Source: Papio anubis (lineage: Eukaryota > Chordata > Mammalia > Primates > Cercopithecidae). From it: a DNA stretch of 64,000 nucleotides. The stretch is from assembly GCF_008728515.1 (NCBI RefSeq), contig NC_044979.1:167818037-167882036 (forward strand), given 5' to 3'. A model generated the notes under the pieces. It was given only the letters and a program-made list of their open reading frames with translations, ran no database searches and was not told where the DNA came from. Shown here piece after piece: positions 37,366-49,100 of this stretch (positions within the stretch are counted from its first letter, which is position 1; every line of letters starts with the position of its first letter). The translations under genes were made by a program, and so were the position numbers.

Positions 37366-39230
37366 TGCTATCCCCAAGACCCTCCTTCAAAAACAAGCTG
37401 GGGGAAGCTTTGCTCATGGCTCCTTGGTTCAAGAAGTTCCTACTGAAAACCTAGACCTGATTCTGCAAGGGGTCACTCTCCTGGTCTTGAGCATTTTAAA
37501 TGTCCCGTGCTTGACTAGAATCATCCGGGTAGGACACATGCCATTCAGGCATCGATGCCACACAGAAAGATGCCTCCAGTGGACTCTTTAGCTTGGAAAT
37601 GTATGAGCATGACTGGAGAACTTACTGAGGACAGCACCCACACTCTGGGATGAAAACTATGCACAACGTTCTACACACACCCAGTTACAACAATCTTTAA
37701 AGGCCGCACACCAGGTTCTGGTATCAGTTTCCGTATCTTCTCCCTAAAGAACTAGGGAGTGCCCTTTATGGGAATGGCTGAAGGAATAACTTCTGGGGAG
37801 ATCTGTCTGAAGCCTCCACTGGGTCCCGTGTGGTTTGGGCTGGGACATTGGTCTCCTGCTTCTGGACTCTTACTCTCGCTCACAGGCAGTGCTTTCCCAG
37901 GGCTCATTTACCAGAAACGACCACATGCTGGGTTTTCCAATTGTAAGAAACAAAAATTTGTTGCCTCAAGTAGTAGGTTTTAGCAGGTGGATATATGGGA
38001 CCACACATACACGTTCTGATGAGGCCTCATAGAAAGCCAGAAAAGCCACGCCACCAGATTCAGAGAAACAGGTGGCCCAGGAGGGGGTGGCCCAGAACAG
38101 GGGAAGGCTCCTCTCCTGCAAGTGTCACCGTGCAGCACAGACAGGATGCAGCACTCCCACCTGGACCCCAGCCTTGGAAGTCCCTCTCTCACTGCGATGG
38201 CAAGGCCACTCCTTCAGGGATGCCACAGGTTGAGGCCAAAGATGAAGACTGTCTTATGAAACAGTGTTTCCTGGATTGGCTTTTAGATGCTTCAGTGGAG
38301 GCCATGTGATACAAAAGTGTTCTGGCTTCCATCTGCAGCCCAGGGAGCTTCGTTAACTTCACGTGTAGAACCCTAACAGGAATACACATGTGGGGATGGA
38401 AAGGTAATCAAAGGCCCACTCTAGAGGCAGGCACTAAGGCATGAGCTACATTTATCTCCTGATCTGTAACAGAATCTTAATGAGCACCAGGACATTAGAA
38501 ATTACTTTTCATTGGTGAAATGAGCTTTCAAGATGAGTGAATTGGCTACAAATATTGTACAGCCCCTTCCTTCCCTAGTATGAACAGGGTATAAGGAATC
38601 GGGGAGCCAAATTGCCTATGGCTTTGGAATGGTATCTGAAAATGCTTGCTGGAGTACTCTGTAACCTGCACAACCAGAGTTAGCTGAGTCTTGTGGCTAA
38701 AATACTCTCTCATCTGTTTGGAATGAATTTTCACACAAGATGCCATCAAAGCACCTAAGAGGACAGACACCTGGGACTACATCAAGCTTACTGCGGCCAG
38801 ACGTCGCCTTGTTGCCAGCGGGTGTTGACATTTGCTTCCACAGCACCATAGTCTGTTAGTGGGAGAGGAGTCTGCGAGAGAGAACACCTAGAGGACTCAC
38901 TCAACTCTAATTGAGAGATTGTCAACAATCTCTCAAAAAGAACACAAGAATCCTACAGGATCCAGTCAGTGTGACTTAGGACCTTTTGCTCTGAGAACTT
39001 TAGTATTCTCACAAATAATCAGGGAACTTCTGAGCACAAGCTGAGTGAGTTACTCATACCACTGGGTACTGTTTTGTGACCTCACTCGCACCCAGAAACA
39101 AAGGGGTCTGGGGAAATGTGGGGTTACCTTTATATGCCTGAGCAGGCCTTCCACACTGCCATGCTAATGTGTGGCTTTCACAGCACGAGGATTTCTGATC
39201 TCAATTAAATATAATTCAGTTGGTAAAAAT
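37366..39230. other. Intergenic, downstream of MIS18A
   Basis: No gene supported. A perfect hairpin lies at 38911-38936. The short ORFs at 37304-38389 overlap and look like chance. Confidence 0.5.
38911..38936. repeat. Perfect 12-bp stem hairpin
   Basis: TTGAGAGATTGT, CA, ACAATCTCTCAA: both arms are exactly complementary with a two-base centre. Confidence 0.92.
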
Positions 39231-39256
39231 CAATCTTAAAGAACTTTGTTTTAACC

Positions 39257-39262
39257 TTTATT
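39257..39262 (-). terminator. MIS18A: Candidate MIS18A polyadenylation signal AATAAA
   Basis: TTTATT on the plus strand reads AATAAA in gene sense, about 810 nt after the stop codon. The resulting mRNA of roughly 1.5-1.6 kb is reasonable. It lies at the edge of an old L1-like repeat, so another site cannot be excluded. Confidence 0.4.
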
Positions 39263-39844
39263 CTCTTCAATTATAAAAATACATACTACAGAAGTTTTAC
39301 ATGACAGAAAACAGAAAAACCAAAAACTCCCCCAGAATCCCACCCTCAGAGATGGCTACTCCTCTTTGGTAAGTATTCCTCCAGGTTTTTTAAGCATATA
39401 GTAGTACACAGCAGGAAAATGTAAAATCCTACTATATATGCGACTGCTCTTGAAGAAGTTTTCAAATGGTTCTGACAGATCATTCTGACCAATTTCTCTA
39501 GGAAACTTTAAGCATTAGTTTTCAGAGAAAATTCCATGACACTGCGGGTAGAAAAACCTCTAAGATTTTTCTTATCATTTATAATAAATATTATCCCAAG
39601 TGTTAAAGGTCAAATAAAGTTTTTAAAAATAGTAAATAAATGTGATACAGAGGAAAAAAAGTTCAGAAAATTATCTCAGTTTCTTATCAAAATCAAAACT
39701 CCTAAGTCCCAATTCCAACAAGTACCATAAAACGGCTTTAAAATGGGATTTTGAGAAACAATCACTTTTTTACCATAAAATATAGCTCAAAGTAATTCTA
39801 CAATTTTGGGGTCTTTTCTGTTTGCGGGGGGGCGGGGGGGAAGG

Positions 39845-39957
39845 TCTCAGTCTGTCACCCAGGCTGGAATGCATTAATGGCATGATCAAGGCTCACTGCA
39901 GCCTCGACCTCCCAAGCTCAAGTGATCCTCCCACCTCAGCGTTTCGCACGCCTGGCT

Positions 39958-39988
<31 letters not shown>

Positions 39989-40005
39989 GTGGAGACGACG
40001 TCTAT
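39845..40005 (-). mobile_element. Alu fragment with internal T29 run
   Basis: One Alu arm (GTCTGTCACCCAGGCTGGAA to CCTGGCTAAT), then 29 T (39960-39988) and a short remnant of the other arm. It lies in the probable MIS18A 3' UTR, in gene sense. The tail complement is replaced by G7CG7. Confidence 0.88.
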
Positions 40006-40069
40006 GTTGCTTCATTTAACAAATAAGGGGAGGAAGGGCAGGGGCAGAATGGAGGACACAGACTAGAGT

Positions 40070-40150
40070 TCAGCTTTTACAAGTGGCAAAGGACAATTTT
40101 GATTCGGCCTCCCACAGCTTCATTTGTAATGCTTTCAAGACATCTTCCAT
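40070..40150 (-). CDS. MIS18A: MIS18A coding exon 5 (C-terminus and stop)
   Basis: It encodes MEDVLKALQMKLWEAESKL and SFATCKS, then TGA (complement at 40070-40072). The heptad-like hydrophobic pattern fits the C-terminal coiled coil that mediates assembly with MIS18B. The acceptor AATAG lies at 40151-40155. Confidence 0.94.
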   Translation of the reverse strand: MEDVLKALQMKLWEAESKLSFATCKS

Positions 40151-43100
40151 CTATTGAATTGAAAAAATAAAAAATTAAACACACATATCATTTAAAATTA
40201 TACATGGTTAAAAATAATTAAGATATACACTTAATGCAATTTTGGATATGTCATACATTACATGGTAGATATTCAGTGTTTACCAAAACTATTTGCAGGC
40301 ATACATTTTTTAAAATAAAGCATCATTCTATCAACAGTAGTTCTCAACCTACAATCTGCATCTCTTTTATACAATCATCACCATCTCACCTATCTGGCCA
40401 TGACAAAATGTTAACATCCAACAACAAGGCTATTTATACCACAAGAATCGAAGCAAACAAAATACTGATTTGAATCAAAGATGTATTTCTAGCTTAGCAA
40501 AATTAGAATACATAGTTTTGATTTTGTCATGAAATGTCTTCCTTAGTATTTTGTTGATTAAGCTTTAGCTTCATTTGAGTTCCCCAAAAATCAACTTTAC
40601 TAACACCTGAAATGAAACAGGCACACTCTTCCTGCGATCAAGACAGATGACGTTATGAGAATTATCGTTTGTGGGGAAGCACTTCTTCACTGACAAATTG
40701 TTCATACAGAGATATAAAACGTACAGAATAAAATTACCTGTGTTAGAGACTTTTCTATTTCAACTCTGCTTTCAAGATTAAAAAGCTCTTTATCTTCTGA
40801 CACAATTTGCTTTTCAGAGGACCCTAAAACATAACTGACGTACGGTACAAGGTTAAAATACAAGCCTGGTGTGGTGGCATGCACTTGTTCCCAGCTATTC
40901 AGGAGGCTGAGACAGAAGGATCATCTGAGGCTAGGAGTTTGAAACCAGCTGGGCAACACAAGACCCCAGGCAATACGCCTGTTGTCTTAGCTGCCTGGGA
41001 GGCTGACGCAGGAGGATTGCTGGAGCCCAGGAGTTCAAGGACGCAGAAAGCTATGACCACAGCATTGCACTCCAGCCTGGGTGACAGAGTGAGACCCCAT
41101 ATCTTAAAAAAATAAGTTTTAAAAGAAATAAAAATAAAAAGCTAGGGGCGGTGGGCAAAATCCTACTAAACTACATTCAATTTTTAAAAACAACTGAATA
41201 TACTTTTATTCCAAAAAAATTTCTCACAGTGTTTTCTCCTACAATTTAGAGTGTCTGACTTTTCCAATACCAAATAAAGAAGCAGGTCAAAGCAAAAAAA
41301 AAAAAAAAATTACTGGCTTGTTAGAAATCATTACTTGAAAATATATTTAACCAAACAGTATTGATTTAGTTCGGACACTTCCGTGCCAATTTCTCTGCAA
41401 ACTTAACTTTCTGAAACACCAGTTGTGAGGTAAACATTTATATATCAAACTTACCTTTCAATGGCTTCAACACTGAGGCAAAACAAGTCTCTCTTGTAAT
41501 CAAGATTCTTGGGCGTGCATCTGTACACGTAGCCAAGATTGAGCGAGCACCCCGCACAGTACAAAGTCTCCAGGATGCTGCAATAAAGAAATGCCTTGCT
41601 TTAGGAAACGAAGTAGCAACTCATTCTAATCTCATTGTTAAAATCCATAAACACTTCAGCTTCTAAACATGCTATTCTGACCACACTAGGTCATACATAA
41701 AGGATAGGAAAAAATGATAGTAATATATTTACAATAAAAATGTAAAGACAGTCATCTCCAAGTCGCAATGCCTTAAGTATCAAATAACAAGGGACATACA
41801 AAAAAGTGACAAGAGAGGATATCGAGGTGGTGTTTTTCTAGAATATAAATTCCTCAATCTGGTACTAATGTAACAAAGTGGAGAATAAATATTTTAGGCT
41901 TGCCAGCCATATGGTGTCTGTCACTACTCACCTCTGTCATTGTAAAACAAAGCACCTATAGACAATACTAACTGAATAATCTGTGTTCCCATAAACTCGT
42001 ATTCACAAATGAGTGCCCTCCCCATGGGCCATAGTTTACCAAACTCTGCTCTAGTGGAAGGTAATACTGTTTGTCTTAATTTAAAAAAAAAAAAAAAAAA
42101 AAAGACTCTCCAAAGTTAGATGACAACCCATGCAATTGTTCCTTCATTCTAGTTACCTCTCAACTCAGGTTCCACACACTTGAATATACCCTCCCCTAAA
42201 GCCTACTCATGTCTCCTTAAAACCCGGCTTAGAATCCAGTGTCTCTCAAACGCCTTGTTGAACTGACCCATCCAAATTTACCATTCTATAAATACACTAA
42301 AATTGCCACTCCAACACACAGCAAAGTGATGACTGGAGATTTCAATCCAGTAGTGATCACAGTAGTAAAACATACACCACAATCGATTATTATTGCAAAA
42401 GTATTATCTCCTACTCAGTACATGAAATACTTGTAATCACAAAATATCTATTCCTGCTATCAAGCAAAAGGGAGCTACCCAAGACTCACAGATTACACAC
42501 TACATCATTGTTTACTTACAGATACTGAGACACTGTTAATTATTACAGCAACATATGGATCAAAGAACAAAATGGATGACCACCTGATTAAGTCATGAAT
42601 TCTCACTGATGATGTGATTAGCTGGATAATATGCCACTGATTACATATTAAGTGTCTACGGGCTTTTATAAGTTTCTACACTTTTTTTAGTTTTATAGTA
42701 GAAACAATCTCACTATGTTGCCCAGGCTGGTCTTGAACTCCTAGCCTCAAGCAGTCTTCCACCTTGGCCTCCCAAAGTGCTGAGATTACTGGCAGGAACC
42801 ACCATACCCAGCCAGCTTGTATAAGTTTTTATATAAGAAATATAAAAGTATGTTAGTAAATCCCACTTAAATTACTCACAGTGAACAGGCAAACCTCCAT
42901 GCTATATATCAAACCTCATTACCATTATGAGACCACCTCACACCATTACCAAGATTGCAAACTAGTATCTAATGTCATCAGCCAAGAAAGGACACTCAGA
43001 GAAACCAGAGGCTTGAACTCCCCAAACACACTGAGCCATGAATAAGACTGTTTCATCCTGAGTTATCAAAATCAACCTAAACACCACCAAAAATAGGAAA

Positions 43101-46100
43101 AACCCATTCACACTTCTAGAATCATCTTGTGGAACAATGAAGAGATGGTAGCTACTATTAAGGCAGCATCTTTCTGCTTTCACAGTTGGCAAGAATTTGG
43201 CCAGAATTCACCCTTGTCATCGAACACTAACATTGAGAAGGCAGTGCCAACAATCGTAAGGTAATGTTAGACAAGGAATAATCCGATTGTAAGATCCTCA
43301 ACAAAGGACAAAGTCAGACTTAAGAGAGAAAACAGCACTGCTACCTTCACAACATATTTCTAAAGCCCTCAGTGCTCTTGCTAACCATCAGCAGAATGGC
43401 TCAGGCAGGTATTTCACAGGATGGGCCTATCAAAAAATTCCCTAGTGAAGTCCAAGACAACTGAAGGCAGTCTAATCGATGGGTTTAGGTGATACGAACA
43501 AACAGTATTAATAACTCTGGATCAAAGAGAGTGAATTCTCTATCAATCCTGATTAGAAAAAAGAAGAAAGTCTCTGTTTGGTGCTAGACTGTCTTTGACA
43601 CTTGTCTCATAGTTGCAAATCTTTTAATAGTAAGAGAACAGACCTCAGGCAGAGAACGAGCCAGGCAACAATATCTCAGCTAGAACTAACAACAATTGTT
43701 TTCACTGTAATTCTCTCCAGAGTTACTTTCTAGTTATGGCAAGTATATATTTATGATAGTAAAAAGAATCCTTTTAAGATAAATTTAAATAAAAATTTTG
43801 AGTTGATTTAATTTAAAAAATTTAGTATGTAATAGCACAGTTGGTAGGTAGTACACAAATAGAACAAAAATGATGGTGACATCAAAATGGCTAGAGCTAG
43901 GAAGTGGGGAAGAAAAAGCACTTCGAAGGCAGTAAGGATGGATAACAAGCATAGTCCTAGCTCTTACTGCTAATTCGTCCCGTGACCTTAGCAAAGTTCT
44001 AGCCTCCCTGGGCCTAACTTTCTTCAACTACAAAATGAAAAATGATCTGGGCCTGGGTTTTCCACATTTTTATGGCCTGCATGCCAGCACCACAATTTTT
44101 GTCACATTCACAAACTATCTGTACTGTTACTAATGTATCTTAAATGGAGAAACTTTTTTTTTTTTTTTACTTTTTATGGAAGAGATATATAGGGCAGAGG
44201 TTACAGAAAGAGGACACAGAGCTTCCAAGACCTTTCTAGGTACACCCGGCATCTCATATTCACCAACCTGGAAGTTCTCTAAAACCTGTGGGGTTTTTGG
44301 AGGTCTTATAACACAGGCATGATCAATTAAATCATTGCTGATAATCTCTAGCCCCTCTCCCCTCCACAGAGGTGGGAGAAGAGGTTGGGGTAGGGCCGAA
44401 ACTTCCAACCCTCTAATCATGCCTTGGTCCTTCTGGCCCCCAATCCTTAAGCTACCTAGAAGCCCCCCAGCCACAGTAATCTCATTAGGATTCAAAATGA
44501 CATCATCATCACTCCAGGGATTCCAAGCATCTTAGAAGCTCTTCTGTCAGAACTGGTGACTAAGACCAAACATGGTAACAAAAGATACCCTTATCACCCC
44601 ATCGCTCAAGAAATTAAAAGGGTTTTAGGAGTAACAAGTATTGAATGTTTCTGTCCCCCACCAAACGTATCAGTTGAAATGGTAGCTCCTAATGTGATGG
44701 TATTAGGAGGTGGGGTAATCAGGAGGTATTTGGTCGTAAGTGCACAGAGTTAACTTTTTTTAATTGAAATATACTTTATTTGATAGGATACTCTAGCATC
44801 ACTAAAAATGAAAAGCCAGGATTTATAATATACATAAAATATATATATAATTAATTTTTGTTTAACTGTGTACCACCTAAAGTTATTTCATATGCAAGTA
44901 TAAGATACAGTTTACATTTGGAGCAACAGTTACATAGGGCAGCGCTTCCCACTCAGTTTGCTCAGGTGTCACTATGGCACATGGGTGGCAGGTATGGCAA
45001 GACATTTGTCCCCTCAACCCTTAAAGTGGCCACACAGGGCCTCAGATTGCTGGGGCTCCTGTGTTATTTGCTCTTGCCACAAACGGCCTTATCTGTTTAC
45101 CCCAATAGGCTGTATATGTGACAGCAGCATTTTATGTGTGCCATAACACGAGAAAGGTGGGCAGCATTAGCCTAAGGCACTCTTTAACATTGAGATTTTA
45201 TAATACGGCTATTTTCTTTTTTTTTTTTTTTGCAAGACTGAGTCTTGATCTGTTGCCCAGACTAGAGTGCAGTGGTGATCTTGGCTCACTGCAACCTCTG
45301 CCTCCCTGGTTCAAGTGATTCTCCTGTCTCAGCATCCTGAGTAGCTGGGATTACAGGCATCTGCCACCAAACCCGGCCAATTTTTGTATTTTTAGTAGAG
45401 ATGGGGTTTTGCCATGTTGGCCAGGCTGGTCTTAAACTCCTGACTCCCAGTGATCTGCCCACCTTGGCCTCCCAAAGTGCTGGGATTACAGGCGTGAGCC
45501 ACCGTGCCCAACCTTCTTTTTCTACTTTTATTTTCGATTTTCTTCAGCACCACGCCCAAAGATCCAAAAAGGGAGTGTCAGAATATGCTTTTAGAAATCT
45601 GGAAACTCTAACTTTTCAATATTTAAAGGTGACCACAACCACTCAAGAACTGATATACTTTCTAAAACAGGATATAGAAAAAGCAAAAAGAGAACAGATA
45701 TATGCAAATGACTGATTTTTTACTATCATGGAAAGTTTTATTCCAAGTAATCTTACTACTAGTAATGACCTTTTAAAGATTTTTATTAAAAAAAAAAATT
45801 CTCTAACATATTCATATACAGTTTTACTCACCAACCATTTTCCTTTTCACGTTTGGATAACTTCTGTTCCTTATCCACAGAAACATTACAGGAAACACCT
45901 AGAAACAGAGAAAGTAACAATAATTTATTAATGTGGTTCATTACAACATATATGCAGACAATTTCTAATCCAACTTTTTAGAACCTGAAGGACAAAAAAT
46001 AAGCCCAAAGTCAAACACACACAACAGTGGTTCGAAACGAAATGTACTGGGGTCTTCTGGGAAAAGATGGCAGAATAAGAGTTATTTCCAACCAGGCGCA

Positions 46101-49100
46101 GTGGCTCACACCTGTCATCCCAACACTTTGGGAGGCCAAGATGAGAGGATGGCTTGGGGCCAGGAGTTCGAGGTGAGCCTGGACAACATAACAAGACTCC
46201 ATCTTCAAAAAAATGTTTAAAAAAAAATTTAAGAAAAATTTTAAAAGGTTATTTCCTCCCTTTCCCTGAAAACCACTAACATTAATAGAATGGCTAAAAT
46301 TAGAGGGAAAAATTCATTCCACAGTAAACTTGGAACCATTAGAATCTCAAATCACAGACTGCAAAGAACTATCTGCCAGTTAGTGAAACTGGGTTTCAAA
46401 ACTAGGAAGATGCAAACAGCCAACACATATATCTCCGGATTTCAAACACAGGGCCCATTTCTCTAAAAGTAACTGAGAGGGTCCTCAAGATCCCAGCCAC
46501 ACATCTTTTACTTGAATAATGACTTGGACAGAGGTCACTGCTGGACTCGAGAGGCAGCAGCAAACAATCCCAAAGAATCCAGGTCTGCGACACACTAAAG
46601 GACAGGGTAGAGGGTGAAGAGAAATGAAGAAGGTACATCAGACCTAAAATGGCCAAAACAGACTCTTGATTTCATGGCCTCCTACAGTCTACCTTAACTC
46701 TGTAAACTCCATCCACCTGCTTGCTGAAATCAGAAACCAGGGTGTCATCCTTGATTCTTCATCTCCTCATCTTGGTCCCCCATATCTACTCCACTGATCC
46801 ATTCCATCAATTCTACGTCACAAACCTCACTCCAGCCCCCAAACGACCAGCACTACCTCTTGCCTGGACTACTGCCCTGGCTCTTCACTGACCTCCCCAC
46901 TTCCATACTTGTTCCTCCTTCGATGCTTTCTCCAAAGAAAATGCAGGGTCATATTACTCTCCGGCCTAAGCTAGCAGAATAATGTACTTACTAGAACAGA
47001 TTACTACTCTTTAGAACAGACTACAACGCCTTGCAGTTTCTGGTCTCTTCCTTCCTCCCTAAATCTTATCTTTATTCTCTTTGACCATACTCTAGTCTCA
47101 AGGATTTTGCACCAGCTGCTCAGCACCTATCAAAAGCAAAGAGCATGACCAAGAACTGTACCTGCAGCCAAGCTAGCATTCACGTACAAAAACAGGAAAA
47201 TATTTTCAAGCACATAAACTTGAAATTTTCTTGGAGATCTGGACGTGGGGAGCACTAAAGATTAATCAAACAACTCAAGAATGAGAAAGCTATTAAGAAG
47301 CGTTCTTATGTTAATGAGTACTGGAGTTGGGAAAAAAAATTATATAAACATTATAGGATCGGGTGCTGTAACTCACTGTAATCCCAGCACTTTAGGAGGC
47401 CGAAGCAGGGGATTGCTTGGGGCCAGGAGTTTGAGATCAGCCTGAGCAACATATTAAGACTCTGTCTCTACAAAAAATTTAAAAATTAGCCAGGTGTTAG
47501 TGTGTGTCTGTTGTCCCAAGCTACTTGGGAAGCTGAGCTGGGAGGATAGTTTGAGTAAGCGTTCAAGGTTACAGTGAGCTATGATTGTGGCACTGTACTC
47601 TAGCCTGGGCAACAGAGGGCTGTTAACCCACTATAACCCTATTAAAAAAATAACCCATTAAATAATTAACCCTATTTTAAAAAATCATAGTAAGGCTGTG
47701 TTATGGCTACAACAGAATGTAAATGTACAGAATGTAAATGTATAAACCTTAACAAAATGAAAATAATTAAACTAATTCAAACTGGGTAAGGAAGGAATGG
47801 AAATGAATCCGAATTCATGTTTGTCTTTACGGGGGGGGGGGGGGGGCGGAGAGATGTTAAATCCTATTATCTAAATCTGATAAATCAAAAAGTGTATAGT
47901 TCTTTAAACTATGTTTACTATTTTAAAACTATGGTTTAAATTTAAAAACTATTAATATAAAAATTAACAAAAATAATAGCCTTTCTATAAGTAAAGCAAA
48001 ACAAAGAAAAGAGGCCACATGGTAAAAGATACTATCGAAACAAAGTACAAATAAAATGAAAGATGTAACACCAAACATGTTATTTCTTAAAAAGATGTAA
48101 ACAAGGTACATTCATTCAAACAAAGAGCTTTTCCTACTGTATCAAAAATCTGCCTGTTTTTTCTTTTTTTTTTTTTTTTTTGTGAGATGGAGTCTAGCTC
48201 TGTTGCCAGGCTGGAGTGCCAGGCTGGAGTGCCTTCTCCTCCCCGATTCAAGCGATTCTCCTGCCTCAGCCTTCGGAGTAGCTGGGATTACGAGCGCACA
48301 CCACCATACCCGGCTAATATTTGGCTTTGGCGAGGGTGGTCTGGAATTGTTGTATTTTCAGTAGAGACGGGGTTTCACATGTTGGCCAGGACGGTCTCGA
48401 TCTCCTGACCTCGTGATCCGCCCATTTCAGCCTCCCAAAGTGCTGGGATTACAGGTCTGAGCCACCGCGCTTGGCCTAGTCTGATTTTAAGAGGTGCAAA
48501 GAGTTTATCTCAACTTTCAGTTAACTAGGGGACACTGGTGTGCTCCTTTATTCCCAGTATTACACGAAGGAAAACGTTCCAGAAACGTCGATAAGCCGGT
48601 GATGAATTTCTGCCATGGAAACATTTACAGTATTCAAAGAGAGGAAAAACCTCATCTTGAAAAACCACAATTCAAAACAACAGCCATTTTTACATCAATT
48701 CAGAAAAAATATGTGCACCACTTTATCCCCAAATACTTTAAAAATAGCAAAATGAGGGAACAGTGGAAAAACAGAGGTAACTGCTAGGACCAGGATTAGA
48801 AACGAATTCCTGCCTTCTTCTGAACTCTTTTGCTACGTCCTCCTTCCTCGCCAATTTTGATGAGGTTGGTGGTGCTTTTATGGCAAACCTCCTTCCCTTT
48901 CTTCCCCATAGCACTGTGTTCCGTCAGCTCTGCAGCCCTATCACTGGAGACTGTAGAGGTATCCGCTGATGCACACAGCCCGCTAATTTCTGTGGGGAGT
49001 AAGAGTACTGGCTGCACCTCAAGTGCTTACAGTCTACTTGACCATTTGTTTCTCTTTTTTTAGGGTCTTTAAAAGTGTTATTCTTTGTTGCCCTTTGCTT

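Larger units (their letters stand above)
39240..40069 (-). other. MIS18A: Probable MIS18A 3' UTR
   Basis: The stretch follows the stop codon on the minus strand and ends near the only canonical AATAAA I see in the first kilobase (complement at 39257-39262). It contains a sense-oriented Alu fragment with an internal A29 run (39960-39988 on the complement) and a C7-G-C7 run (complement of 39826-39840). The 3' boundary is inferred, not observed. Confidence 0.45.
41578..45831 (-). other. MIS18A: MIS18A intron 2
   Basis: GT-AG intron of about 4.25 kb. It holds a hAT-like repeat (41.87 kb), a partial Alu (42.69 kb), LTR-like fragments (44.2-44.75 kb) and a full Alu (45.22 kb). I see nothing recognisable at 42060-42680 or 42820-44150. 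Confidence 0.9.

Noticed and set aside
1..39000. HUNK coding exons upstream of MIS18A
   Set aside because: No kinase-domain or other HUNK sequence seen; the human gap is larger than this flank.
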